This document shows positions 43,665 through 52,466 of a DNA stretch of 64,000 nt, piece by piece. The stretch spans positions 263,115 through 327,114 of the forward strand of contig NZ_JAERQM010000006.1 in NCBI RefSeq assembly GCF_019029495.1, read 5' to 3'. The notes beneath the pieces are model-generated. The model did no database searches and had not been told where the DNA came from. It saw only the letters and a list, made by a program, of their open reading frames with translations. The translations under genes were made by a program, and so were the position numbers. The first letter of the stretch is position 1, and every line of letters begins with the position of its first letter. Source of the stretch: Falsiroseomonas oleicola. Lineage in GTDB: Bacteria > Pseudomonadota > Alphaproteobacteria > Acetobacterales > Acetobacteraceae.

Positions 43665-45047
43665 TCACTGGGCCGCCTTGGCGGGGATGAAGGCGCCGCC
43701 CGGGCGGCGGGCCTTCAACTCCTCCGAGATCAGGAAGGCCAGTTCCAGCGACTGCTCGGCATTCAACCGCGGGTCGCAGAAGGTGGCGTAGTTGGCGGCC
43801 AGATCGGCCTCCGTCATCCGATGCGCACCACCGATGCATTCGGTGACGTTCTGGCCGGTCATCTCGACATGCACGCCGCCGGGGATGGTGCCCACCGCCG
43901 CATGGCAGTCGAAGAAGCGGCGGATTTCGGCCAGGATCGAGTCGAAGGAGCGCGTCTTGTAGTCGCCCGCCTTCACCGTATTGCCGTGCATCGGGTCGCA
44001 CAGCCAGACGACGTTGCGGCCGGCGCGCTGCACGGCGGCCAGCAGCCCCGGCAGCTTGCCCTCCACCTTCTCCGCCCCCATCCGGGCGATCAGGGTCAGG
44101 CGGCCCTTTTCGTTGGACGGGTTCAGGATTTCGGTCAGGCGGACCAGCTCATCCGCCTCCATCGACGGGCCGACCTTCATGCCGATCGGATTGGCGACGC
44201 CGCGCAGGAATTCCACATGCGCGCCATCCGGCTGCCGCGTGCGGTCGCCGATCCACAGGAAGTGCGCCGAACAGGCATAGTGCCTGCCCGGATGGGTGGA
44301 GGGCTGGCGGGTCAGCGCCTCCTCAAACGGCAGCAGCAGCGATTCGTGGGAGGTGTAGAACTCCGTCTCCCGCACCTGCGGCAGGTCGGACATGCCGCAG
44401 GCGCCCATGAAGCGCAGCGTCTCATCGATCCGGTGCGCCAGGCCGGCATAGCGGTCGGCCAGCGGGCTGCGGGCGGCGAAGTCCAGGTTCCAGCGATGCA
44501 CCTCATGCAGGTCGGCATAGCCGCCGGTCGCGAAGGCGCGCAGCAGGTTCAGCGTCGCCGCCGATTGCAGATAGGCGAATTCCATCCGTGACGGGTCGGG
44601 CACCCGCGCCTCGGGGGTGAATTCCGGGCCGTTGACGATATCGCCCCGATAGGATGGCAGGGTCACGCCATCGATCGTCTCGCTGTCGCTGCTGCGCGGC
44701 TTGGCGAACTGCCCGGCCATGCGGCCGAGCTTCACCACCGGCACCGCCGCGCCGAAGGTCATCACCACCGCCATCTGGAGCAGCACCCGGAAGGTGTCCC
44801 GGATGGTGTTGCCGTGGAATTCGGCGAAGCTCTCCGCGCAGTCGCCCCCTTGAAGGACGAAGGCGTGGCCATCACCCGCACGTGCCAGCTGGGCTTTCAG
44901 CCGATCAGCCTCACCTGCAAAAACGAGGGGCGGAAATCGGCGGACCTTGTCCTCGATGGCCTTCAGTTGGGCCGGGTTCGGATAGTCCGGAACCTGCCGG
45001 ATGGGCATCGCCCTCCAGCTGTCCGGGGTCCACGCGCGCGCATTCAT
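43665..45047 (-). CDS. class II 3-deoxy-7-phosphoheptulonate (DAHP) synthase
   Basis: The 460-residue plant-like enzyme performs the first step of the shikimate pathway from PEP and erythrose 4-phosphate. Motifs: [15 protein letters not shown], the Cys that helps hold the metal; FAKPRSSD; and [22 protein letters not shown] with the metal-binding His. Near the end, [18 protein letters not shown]. This type lacks homology with AroF/G/H of enterics and is common in alphaproteobacteria. Confidence 0.95.
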   Translation of the reverse strand: MNARAWTPDSWRAMPIRQVPDYPNPAQLKAIEDKVRRFPPLVFAGEADRLKAQLARAGDGHAFVLQGGDCAESFAEFHGNTIRDTFRVLLQMAVVMTFGAAVPVVKLGRMAGQFAKPRSSDSETIDGVTLPSYRGDIVNGPEFTPEARVPDPSRMEFAYLQSAATLNLLRAFATGGYADLHEVHRWNLDFAARSPLADRYAGLAHRIDETLRFMGACGMSDLPQVRETEFYTSHESLLLPFEEALTRQPSTHPGRHYACSAHFLWIGDRTRQPDGAHVEFLRGVANPIGMKVGPSMEADELVRLTEILNPSNEKGRLTLIARMGAEKVEGKLPGLLAAVQRAGRNVVWLCDPMHGNTVKAGDYKTRSFDSILAEIRRFFDCHAAVGTIPGGVHVEMTGQNVTECIGGAHRMTEADLAANYATFCDPRLNAEQSLELAFLISEELKARRPGGAFIPAKAAQ

Positions 45048-45111
45048 TGTGATCCGTGCTCCACTCCTGGCTGTAACCTTAGCGTCAGGAGCTGCTTAGG
45101 GAAACTCCGGC

Positions 45112-46500
45112 CTATTCGGCGGCCGCTTGCTGCGGTGGCTGCACCCCGGCCTCCCGCGCCCGGGTGCGCAGGGTGACGAATTCCTCGGCCGCCGTGGGGT
45201 GGATGCCGATGGTGCGGTCGAAATCCGCCTTGGTGGCCCCCATGCCGACGGCGATGCCGATGCCCTGCATGATCTCCGCCGCGTCCTCGCCCAGCATATG
45301 GGCGCCCAGCACCTTGTCGGTGCGCTGGCAGACGATGAGCTTCATCACCGTCCGCCGCCCCTTCCGGCCGCTGATCGTGTGCCGCATGGGGGTGAAGCGG
45401 GTGACATAGACATCCACCGGCCCCCGCGCCGCCGCCTCCCCCTCGGAAAGGCCCACGGTGCCGATCGGCGGGTTGGTGAAGACCGCGGTGGGGACATTGT
45501 CGTAGGAGGCCTGGCGCGGCTTGTTGCCGAACAGCGTATCGGCCAGCGCATGGCCGGTCGCGGTGGCCATGGGCGTCAGGTTGATCCGGTCGATCACGTC
45601 GCCCAGGGCGAAGATATTCGGCTGGCTGGTCCGATGATCCTCATCCACCACCACGGCGCCGGCCGCATTGGTGGCGACTCCCGCCGCTTCCAGCCCCAGC
45701 CCCAGCGTATTGGGCGACCGGCCGGTGCAGAAGAAGACCGCATCGGCCTCCCGCATGAAGTTGTTGGACATGGCGACCATCAGATGGCCGTCCACCTGGG
45801 TGATGCGGGTGGGCGAAACGTCCGGGTTCAGCTTGATGCCCTGGGCGGTCAGCGCCTCCACCAGCTCGGCGCGGATGTCGTCGTCGAAGCCGCGCAGCGG
45901 CAGGGAGGCGCGATACATCACATCCACCTCCGCCCCCAGACCGCGCAGGATGCACGCAAATTCCAGCGCGATATAGCCGGCGCCGATCACCACCACCCGC
46001 TTCGGCAGGGCCTTCAGGGTGAACAGGTCGTCGGAGATCAGCCCGAGCTCGGCGCCCGGAATGTCCAGCTTCTGGGCGGTGCCGCCGGTGGCGATCAGGA
46101 TGCGCTCGGCGGTGATCCTGCGGTCGCCGACCTGGAGGGTGTTCGCATCCAGCAGCGTCGCGCGGGCGTCGAAGGTGGTCACGCCATTGCCGGCCAGCAG
46201 CTTGCCGTAGATGCCGGACAGGCGCTGCACCTCCCGGTCCCGCGCCTCCGCCAGCTTCGCCCAGTCATGGCCCTTGATCTCGACATCCCAGCCGAAGGCG
46301 GCGGCGTCTTCCGCCCATTGGCCGTATTCGGTGGCGTTCACCATGATCTTCTTCGGCACGCAGCCGACATTGACGCAGGTGCCGCCCCAGAACCGCTCCT
46401 CCGCCACGCCCACCCGGGCGCCATGGCCGGCGGCGATGCGGGCCGAGCGCACGCCGCCCGAGCCGCCACCAATGACGAAGAAGTCGAAATCATAGGCCAT
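45112..46500 (-). CDS. gor: glutathione-disulfide reductase
   Basis: The 462-residue FAD flavoenzyme reduces glutathione disulfide with NADPH. FAD motif GGGSGGVRSARIAAGHGARVG; redox disulfide GGTCVNVGCVPKKIMV (residues about 40-55); NADPH motif VVIGAGYIALEFACILRGLG; catalytic His in GIAVGMGATKADFDRTIGIHPTAAEEFVTL. It is 5 bases downstream of the succinate-semialdehyde dehydrogenase gene on the same strand. Confidence 0.95.
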   Translation of the reverse strand: MAYDFDFFVIGGGSGGVRSARIAAGHGARVGVAEERFWGGTCVNVGCVPKKIMVNATEYGQWAEDAAAFGWDVEIKGHDWAKLAEARDREVQRLSGIYGKLLAGNGVTTFDARATLLDANTLQVGDRRITAERILIATGGTAQKLDIPGAELGLISDDLFTLKALPKRVVVIGAGYIALEFACILRGLGAEVDVMYRASLPLRGFDDDIRAELVEALTAQGIKLNPDVSPTRITQVDGHLMVAMSNNFMREADAVFFCTGRSPNTLGLGLEAAGVATNAAGAVVVDEDHRTSQPNIFALGDVIDRINLTPMATATGHALADTLFGNKPRQASYDNVPTAVFTNPPIGTVGLSEGEAAARGPVDVYVTRFTPMRHTISGRKGRRTVMKLIVCQRTDKVLGAHMLGEDAAEIMQGIGIAVGMGATKADFDRTIGIHPTAAEEFVTLRTRAREAGVQPPQQAAAE

Positions 46501-46505
46501 GGAGG

Positions 46506-47984
46506 TCAGGTCCCGATGCCACCGAGGGCGAGATACTTGATCTCAAGATAATCCTCGATGCCGTATTTGGAACCCTCACGCCCCAGCCCGCTCTGCTTCA
46601 CGCCGCCGAAGGGGGCGACTTCGGTGGAGATGATGCCCTCGTTGATGCCGATGATCCCGGCCTCGATGGCTTCCGCCACGCGGAAGATGCGGCCGATATC
46701 GCGGGCGTAGAAATAGGCGGCCAGGCCGAATTCACTGTCATTGGCCAGCGCCACCGCCTCCTCCTCCGTCTTGAAGCGGAACAGGGGGGCGACGGGGCCG
46801 AAGGTCTCCTCGCGGAACACCATGGCGCCGGGGGGCACATCGGTCAGGATGGTCGGCTGGAAGAAATTGCCGCCGCGGGCGTGGCGCTTGCCGCCGGTCA
46901 GGATGCTCGCACCCTTCGCGGTGGCATCGGCGATGTGTTCCTCGACCTTGGCCACCGCATCGGCGTTGATCAGCGGACCCTGGGTGACGCCCGGCTCCAT
47001 GCCGTCGCCCACCTTCAGCCCCTCCACCGCCGCCTTCAGCTTCTGGGCGAAGGCGTCATAGACCCCGTCCTGCACCAGGATGCGGTTGGCGCAGACGCAG
47101 GTCTGGCCGGTGTTGCGGTACTTCGACGCCATGGCGCCCTGCACCGCCGCATCCAGGTCCGCATCGTCGAAGACGATGAAGGGCGCATTGCCGCCCAGTT
47201 CCATCGAGGTCTTCTTGATGGTCGGCGCGCATTGCGCCAGCAGCTTGCGGCCGACCTCGGTGGAGCCGGTGAAGGACAGCTTCCGCACGGCGGGATGGGA
47301 GGTCAGCTCCCCGCCCGTCTCCGTGGCCGGGCCGGTGATGATGTTGCAGACGCCGGGCGGCATGCCGGCGCGTTCCGCCAGCACGGCCAGGGCCAGGGCA
47401 CTGAACGGGGTCTGGGAGGCCGGGCGGATCACCCCGGTGCAGCCCGCCGCCCAGCCGGGGCCGGCCTTGCGGGTGATCATCGCGGCGGGGAAATTCCAGG
47501 GCGTGATGGCGGCGAAGACGCCGATCGGCTCCTTCAGCACCAGGATGCGGCGGCCCTTGGCGTTCTGCGGCACGGTGTCGCCATAGATGCGCTTGGCTTC
47601 CTCGGCGAACCATTCGATGAAGGAGGCCGCATAGGCGATCTCGCCCTTGGCCTCCGCCAACGGCTTGCCCTGCTCCGCCGTCATGATGGCGGCCAGGTCG
47701 TCGGTATTGGCCAGCATCAGGTCATTCAGCTTGCGCAGGATCGCGGCGCGGTCCTTGGCCAGCATGGCGCGCCAGCCGGCGAAGGCGGCCTGCGCCGCCT
47801 CGATCGCACGGCGGGTTTCCGCCACGCCCATGGCCGGGACCTGGCCGATCACCTCCCCCGTCGCGGGGTTGCGCACCGCGATGGTCTTGCCGCTATCGGC
47901 CTGCACCCATTGGCCATTGATGCAATTGGCCTGGCGGAACAACTCCGGGTCCTTCAGCGGCAGGTTTTGCACAGTGTCGAGCAT
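46506..47984 (-). CDS. gabD: NAD(P)-dependent succinate-semialdehyde dehydrogenase
   Basis: The 492-residue aldehyde dehydrogenase oxidises succinic semialdehyde to succinate in the GABA or 4-hydroxybutyrate route. The coenzyme strand is FAAITPWNFPAAMITRKAGP, the general base Glu lies in MELGGNAPFIVFDDADLDAA, and the nucleophile Cys in NTGQTCVCANRILVQDGV. NLPLKDPELFRQANCINGQW is the typical GabD N-terminus and sets the start at 47984. It is divergent from the patatin gene. Confidence 0.92.
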   Translation of the reverse strand: MLDTVQNLPLKDPELFRQANCINGQWVQADSGKTIAVRNPATGEVIGQVPAMGVAETRRAIEAAQAAFAGWRAMLAKDRAAILRKLNDLMLANTDDLAAIMTAEQGKPLAEAKGEIAYAASFIEWFAEEAKRIYGDTVPQNAKGRRILVLKEPIGVFAAITPWNFPAAMITRKAGPGWAAGCTGVIRPASQTPFSALALAVLAERAGMPPGVCNIITGPATETGGELTSHPAVRKLSFTGSTEVGRKLLAQCAPTIKKTSMELGGNAPFIVFDDADLDAAVQGAMASKYRNTGQTCVCANRILVQDGVYDAFAQKLKAAVEGLKVGDGMEPGVTQGPLINADAVAKVEEHIADATAKGASILTGGKRHARGGNFFQPTILTDVPPGAMVFREETFGPVAPLFRFKTEEEAVALANDSEFGLAAYFYARDIGRIFRVAEAIEAGIIGINEGIISTEVAPFGGVKQSGLGREGSKYGIEDYLEIKYLALGGIGT

Positions 47985-48087
47985 GGCAACGGTCCCCTCT
48001 GATTGAGGAGGAACATAGGCGCTGCGAGTCGCGCTGTCAGGGCCGCACCGCTGGACGATCGGGGAGCAGCAACATAGCCTGTTGCGA

Positions 48088-49749
48088 ATGAGCACCGAAC
48101 TTATTTCCGAAGAATACGCGCGACGCCGCACCTTCCTGGCCTTTGAGGGTGGCGGCGCCAAGGGACTGGTGCATCTCGGCGCCCTGCACGCCATCGAGGA
48201 GTCGAAGCGCTTCGACATTCAGGGCTTCGCTGGCACATCCGCCGGCGCCATGGTCGCCACGCTGGCCGCAGCCGGCTGGCAGGCTGAGACCTTGCTCCCC
48301 TTGGGTTCGTCGCCGGAGGAGAAGCCGGCGGACCATATTCTCGACCAACTCGGCCTGCGTGACGCGACCGAGATATTCGGGGCGCCTCGCTGGCGCTCGC
48401 TGCTGCAGTTCCGCGCACTTTGGGCAGGAGGATGGCGGCATCTTGTCACGCTGGCCTTCCGCCACACGAGTTTCGCCTGTGTCCTCGCCCTGCTGTTCGG
48501 ACATTGGGGCGTTCATGGCGCCTTGGTCCTGGCGGTCGGCGAAATCGGCGCCCTGATCTGGCTGCTGCTCCATGGCGGCACGAGGCTCGACGGGGTCCGG
48601 GATGCTTTCGACAGGGCGCTGTGGCTCAAATTCCCGGCTCTGGCCGCGAAGCAGCAACGTGTCACTTTTGCCGACCTGCCGCTCCTGAAGGTCTGCGCCT
48701 CCAACCTCACCGAGCGACGGCTGGAGGTTTTCTCCGCCCAGACCACGCCAGGCATCCCGGTCGCCGATGCGGTCTGTGCCTCGATCTGCTACCCCTTTGC
48801 GTTCCGGCCCTGGGAAATCGAGATGCCGGATGGTCGCGGGACGCAATTGTTCCTGGACGGCGGCCTGCTGAGCAACCTGCCCGCCTGGCCCTTCGATGAG
48901 GAGCGACGGCTCGACCCACAGGCCCTGACACTGGCCTTCGCCATCGGGCCGACAGCGGAAAAGCCGAAACGGCCGAGTCCGCGGAACTGGATCTCGGCGA
49001 TGTTGCCGACGGCGCTATTCGGCGCCGCGATGTTGAGCACACGGGGTGCAGGTGCCATCCAGATCCTGCCACTGCGGACCGACATCGACCTATTCGCCTT
49101 CGATCTGAGCAGGGAGGAGGCGCGGCGGGAGGTCACCCAGGCCCGGGACGCCATGCAGATCCTTTTGAATCGCGAGGTGCTTGGGGTGCCGGATCGCATC
49201 CGCCGCCGCAACGCCGATATCCGTGACCGCGTGGCGGCCTGGCAGGGGAGGAATAGCGGCGTGTTCGGGCGCGCTCCTGAACCCGACAGCGTCCGAGTGG
49301 CCTTGGCCGTCCCCGAGGATCACCTGGTGGGAGGTCTGCTTCCGGTTGCGGATCATCACCGCGCGCGGACGCTGACCCTTCGCTTCGGCGCAGGCTTCGA
49401 GGATTGGGCCGATGACGGCATGGTGATCCCGGTGGCGGGGACCACCGTCGGCACGGCCTGGTCGGCAGCACAACAGGGGCTGCCTGGCCCGACCCTGCAA
49501 TTCCTGGACGAGCTTGACCCAGCTTTTCAGGGGATGGAAGGGCTCCATCTTCGCCGTCGGCTGCGCCCAGGCCTTGCCTGGATCCTCGCGATTCCGGTCA
49601 CCAGGCCGTTCAATCGGCACTACGGCGTATTGGTCATTGACAGTGTCTGTCCGGTCCGGCCCCTATTCTGCCAGCGCCACCACTTCCTGACCAAACTGAA
49701 ATCCTTGATTTCAGACGAAATTATGCCCATTCTTGACATTGAGCAGTAG
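48088..49749 (+). CDS. patatin-like phospholipase with internal membrane segments
   Basis: The 553-residue protein is a lipid acyl hydrolase. The oxyanion motif is FLAFEGGGAKGLVHL (residues 17-30), nucleophile Ser51 in GFAGTSAGAMVATLAAAG, and the Asp of the Ser-Asp dyad in LFLDGGLLSNLPAWPF near residue 255. Between them, residues of about 125-170 contain two hydrophobic helices (SFACVLALLFGHW and LVLAVGEIGALIWLLLHGG), so the enzyme is probably membrane-anchored. The last 200 residues (ALAVPEDHLVGGLLPVADHHRAR onward) are unassigned. TTG 48082 is another possible start. It begins the accessory region; a lone role in defence by membrane damage is possible but not shown, as no nucleotide cyclase is nearby. 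Confidence 0.82.
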   Translation: MSTELISEEYARRRTFLAFEGGGAKGLVHLGALHAIEESKRFDIQGFAGTSAGAMVATLAAAGWQAETLLPLGSSPEEKPADHILDQLGLRDATEIFGAPRWRSLLQFRALWAGGWRHLVTLAFRHTSFACVLALLFGHWGVHGALVLAVGEIGALIWLLLHGGTRLDGVRDAFDRALWLKFPALAAKQQRVTFADLPLLKVCASNLTERRLEVFSAQTTPGIPVADAVCASICYPFAFRPWEIEMPDGRGTQLFLDGGLLSNLPAWPFDEERRLDPQALTLAFAIGPTAEKPKRPSPRNWISAMLPTALFGAAMLSTRGAGAIQILPLRTDIDLFAFDLSREEARREVTQARDAMQILLNREVLGVPDRIRRRNADIRDRVAAWQGRNSGVFGRAPEPDSVRVALAVPEDHLVGGLLPVADHHRARTLTLRFGAGFEDWADDGMVIPVAGTTVGTAWSAAQQGLPGPTLQFLDELDPAFQGMEGLHLRRRLRPGLAWILAIPVTRPFNRHYGVLVIDSVCPVRPLFCQRHHFLTKLKSLISDEIMPILDIEQ

Positions 49750-49761
49750 GAACAGATTATC

Positions 49762-49983
49762 GTGATTCGTGTCTTGAAGCCCGTGCAGGGCCGGCTGCAG
49801 ACCGATGAAGCCCTGACCAGTTCAAGCCGCCCGGCAGTCAGCCCCAATCCCGAGGCCGTCGCCAAGGGGCGTGCCTTGCGGCTTTGGGCGGCTGAGCAGG
49901 AATCGCGGGCCCACACGATACTGTCGCGTATGACCGACAAGGCGCTGCGCGAGAGCGTCGAGCAAATCCTGAAGCGCGGCTGA
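49762..49983 (+). CDS. small helical protein next to the patatin gene
   Basis: The 73-residue protein, starting at GTG, begins 12 bases after the patatin stop and is probably co-transcribed. It is basic and helical at the end (LRLWAAEQESRAHTILSRMTDKALRESVEQILKRG). No family is recognised. It may be a partner or regulator of the phospholipase. Confidence 0.5.
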   Translation: MIRVLKPVQGRLQTDEALTSSSRPAVSPNPEAVAKGRALRLWAAEQESRAHTILSRMTDKALRESVEQILKRG

Positions 49984-50434
49984 TCGAACACGGCGCGCCT
50001 CGCCTCACTCGACGTGTAGGACCCCAGGACCGGATACTTTCGTACCGTACCTTGCCCTGTCGTCGTTCCTGCATCTCAACCACATCTCTGCGGCAACTTT
50101 AGCCACCTAAGATGGCCATTTAGCCCGCGAAAGTTTCCGCTCACCCGCATCACGACCACCCTGTAGGGCGGAGTGCCACGGTGCTCGCTCCGGTCAAGGT
50201 CCGGTCCTCGCCATGCTCGCCGTGCTCGGCGAAGGCGCCTCCGCGCGGCTCCGCGTGGCTCCGGTCCTCTCTTGACCTGCGCTGCGCGCCGCGGCCGTGC
50301 TGGGGCTGTCGGGACGAAGGGCGTCCCGCCAGATTCGACCATCGCCTCCGGCGAGGGTCGAACAAAGGGCTGTCCGAAAGGGCTCCATTCCGCTCACTGC
50401 CAGGGCACCTTGGTTTCAGACCAAGGAGGCTCGC
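49984..50434. other. 450-base region without a convincing gene
   Basis: The region mixes AT-poor inverted motifs with no start codon plus ribosome site before 50423. Short words recur, for example GGTCCGGTCCTC/GGCTCCGGTCCTC around 50198-50270 and AAGGGCTGTCCGAAAGGGCT at 50365-50385. I see no RNA gene or attachment site. It separates the patatin pair from the cluster of small genes. Confidence 0.4.
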
Positions 50435-50721
50435 ATGAACCACCCCGCCGCAAACCCCTCGAGCACAGCCCTTTGCCCTGCGTCCGGTTCGCGGACGCGC
50501 CCGCTGTGGAGTGGCAGGAGGCAATGGCTCTCCTGGAGAAGGCCATGAGTCGCGCTGACGTTCGCCTGCCAGCACCCGACGGGCGCTTGGAGCGAAAGGA
50601 CGCAGAGAAGATCATGACCGCGCTGTTCGAGCTGGGCGGTCGGGGCCCACACTTTGGTAAGGAGAGTGCGCGTACTCTGACTGCTGCTGCAGTCAATGGC
50701 CGAACACACGGAGATTGGTGA
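50435..50721 (+). pseudogene. small ORF with apparent frameshift
   Basis: An excellent ribosome site (AAGGAGG, 50423-50429) and ATG at 50435 open a frame that begins MNHPAANPSS, but it ends at 50548 after an Arg/Trp-rich tail of no biological look. From about 50465 a different frame reads sensibly as LPCVRFADAPAVEWQEAMAL, continuing to AEKIMTALFELGGRGPHFGKESARTL and stopping at 50721. A base lost or gained near 50465-50480 would join them into a protein of about 95 residues. Internal ATG 50524 could still give a 65-residue product. It has no recognised family. Confidence 0.45.
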
Positions 50722-50724
50722 CCA

Positions 50725-51351
50725 ATGAGCGTCCTGACGGCCGAGGATATCATGCGCCCGGCACTTATTCTGGTGGCTTATGACAATGAGCGCTTAGCGG
50801 GTAATCAGGCCTGTCTGGCAAAAGCCCTTGACGAAGCTTACGAGGCGGCCCGACTGGTTTTTCCAGTGGTACGCCTCAGCACCGCACTTTGGGTGCCGGA
50901 GCTTGAACATTCCCTTGTTGGCAAGAATGTATCTGTCGGAAACTGGAGTAGGGATGATTCCGGCCCCGAGTGTATCGTCATAGACCAGGATGGATGGTAC
51001 TGTGGATTCCCGGAAGGGACGAACGCAGAGTCGGTTCTGGGCACTTTTGTTGGACTTGCGGCCAAAATTGTGGCTAGCCGCCTTGAGAGCGATGATGCGC
51101 CCATCACGGCATTCCACAGAGTTGTTTCGGACAGCCGCATCATCCTGAAAAATTGCGGCTTCAACCCGTCAGCCGTTTTAGCGGCTGATCTGCCGGTTGT
51201 GCTTGTGAAAATGAGTAGTGTTCCTAATATCGACGGCGAAGAAACGATTAAATACCACTTGGCCCGAGCCGAGGCGGAAGCTAAGCACTTGCCGCCCAAT
51301 TTTGATTATGCCTCTCTAGTACGCAGGCAGGATGATGATTGTCCTTTCTGA
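50725..51351 (+). CDS. hypothetical protein, lower GC than its surroundings
   Basis: The 208-residue protein begins 3 bases after the previous frame. It has no family I recognise. Features: MSVLTAEDIMRPALILVAYD, an internal VSVGNWSRDDSGPECIVIDQDGW that looks like strands, and a C-terminal charged helix (YHLARAEAEAKHLPPNF). There is no signal peptide or membrane span. The base composition is nearer 52 percent GC, visibly below the core genes, which suggests recent transfer. Confidence 0.6.
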   Translation: MSVLTAEDIMRPALILVAYDNERLAGNQACLAKALDEAYEAARLVFPVVRLSTALWVPELEHSLVGKNVSVGNWSRDDSGPECIVIDQDGWYCGFPEGTNAESVLGTFVGLAAKIVASRLESDDAPITAFHRVVSDSRIILKNCGFNPSAVLAADLPVVLVKMSSVPNIDGEETIKYHLARAEAEAKHLPPNFDYASLVRRQDDDCPF

Positions 51352-51666
51352 TTTTTCCCTGAAATCGTTTTGGTTGATTATGCGAGGTCTGCCCAGCTTA
51401 CGATCTTAATGGCAGTGTCGTGATGAAAGATGGCACTGCAGTACCGTCAGAAACATACGATCCTCATTAGCGGTCAACTGACCTGGCTGCCCAGTTCGCT
51501 AGCATCAGGGTGCATGTTATGCTGTTCGATGGAATCTGCTCGGCAAGCGGGGTCATTTGCCACCCGTGAGTACGGGCAGTTCCATGCCGGAATGATGTGC
51601 TAAGCAGACTGTTCGATCTGTTCGCGATTAAACCTAGGGTCCGGCGCAGCGACCTCTTTGGTCGCC
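51352..51666. other. intergenic region, AT-richer, no gene seen
   Basis: The left part is AT-rich and carries a short open stretch at about 51410-51471 reading VVMKDGTAVPSETYDPH and then a stop, which looks like the end of a lost gene. No start or ribosome site goes with it. Nothing else is identified. Confidence 0.35.
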
Positions 51667-51990
51667 TCAAACCTTCCCGATGTCGCCGCCGCCCTCGCCT
51701 TCGCCATTGCCTTGGCGTCCCACAGGAATCCGTGGAGCAGCCCGTTCCGCCTCGCTCCCGTTCAGCAGGCTGATGGTTCCGGTCTCGTTCTCCGGCTCCC
51801 AGGTGACAGCAACACCCCGGGCACGCAGCGCCTGAAAGATCGCGATCACTGTGGACAGCTTTGGATCCGACCTGCCCTGTTCAAGGGCCTGGAGCACACT
51901 GTTCGCCACACCGGCAGCATGAGCGAGTTCGGCCTGCGTGAGCCCGGCGAGAACACGGGCCGCGGTGAGAAGGCGCGGCAGTTGAAGCAT
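51667..51990 (-). CDS. XRE-family helix-turn-helix regulator
   Basis: The 107-residue protein carries an HTH_3 domain at residues 5-60: RLLTAARVLAGLTQAELAHAAGV forms helices 1-3, and NSVLQALEQGRSDPKLSTVIAIFQALRARGV completes the fold. The tail after GVAVTWEPE is low complexity. It is divergent from the gene pair that begins at 52305, so it may repress that block. ATG 51990 is preferred over the upstream in-frame start at 52065, which would run through a Cys/Arg-rich non-conserved stretch. Confidence 0.75.
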   Translation of the reverse strand: MLQLPRLLTAARVLAGLTQAELAHAAGVANSVLQALEQGRSDPKLSTVIAIFQALRARGVAVTWEPENETGTISLLNGSEAERAAPRIPVGRQGNGEGEGGGDIGKV

Positions 51991-52108
51991 GCGATGGGAG
52001 GCCGTGAGCGCTGTTCGGAGCGAATGTTGACAGCAATAAACGCGCTCGTCCCCGCGACAATCCATGTCAACATTTTCGGCCTTTGCTTGCCGCCTTACTG
52101 GCGCTTAT

Positions 52109-52136
52109 ACCGGTTTCTGCGACCGGTTTTCCGGTT
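52109..52136. repeat. ACCGGTTT direct repeats, possible operator
   Basis: ACCGGTTT occurs at 52109 and 52122 (13 bases apart), and CCGGTT again at 52131, followed by TTGACA at 52135-52140. The array lies between the divergent XRE regulator and the 52305 block, a plausible place for the regulator to bind. No footprint-like symmetry proves this. Confidence 0.35.
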
Positions 52137-52304
52137 GACAATCGCGCCTCGCGTATTCAGGCTCGGCCGTACTGGAACGGATGGGGGCACTCAGTGACGT
52201 GCGAATCGGGAACTGCCGTGTCAGCTACGTGTCTGTGTCGACGCCGTCCGACCTGCCCGCGCGGATCAGGTGATCGCGACCCGCATCGATGGAGAGGTCG
52301 CAGA

Positions 52305-52466
52305 ATGAGCTGGGGCAACCAGCCTGCTGCTCGGGCGCGTCCTGCGACTACGGCTGCCCTGATGGTCCGAGCGCTTTGGCTGGTGCCAGGTGTCCTGGGG
52401 AAGGCCGAACCCGCCCGGGACAGCGAGCGGCACCGACTGCTCGCCGGTGGCCAAAAGCTATCCTGA
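52305..52466 (+). CDS. possible 53-residue leader protein
   Basis: GGAGAGG about 8 bases before an ATG opens a 53-residue frame (MSWGNQPAARARPATT, then ALMVRALWLVPGVLG). Its stop overlaps the next ATG as TGATG, a typical coupled junction. It matches no family, and the coding quality is modest, so it may be a translated leader for the gene at 52466 or not a gene at all. Confidence 0.35.
   Translation: MSWGNQPAARARPATTAALMVRALWLVPGVLGKAEPARDSERHRLLAGGQKLS

Noticed and set aside
48088-49983. CBASS-type phospholipase (CapV) system
   Set aside because: The patatin fits the effector type, but no CD-NTase or ancillary cap genes are encoded nearby.
51667-51990. XRE gene as the antitoxin of a HipAB or HigBA pair
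   Set aside because: No HipA kinase or RelE/HigB toxin frame adjoins it.
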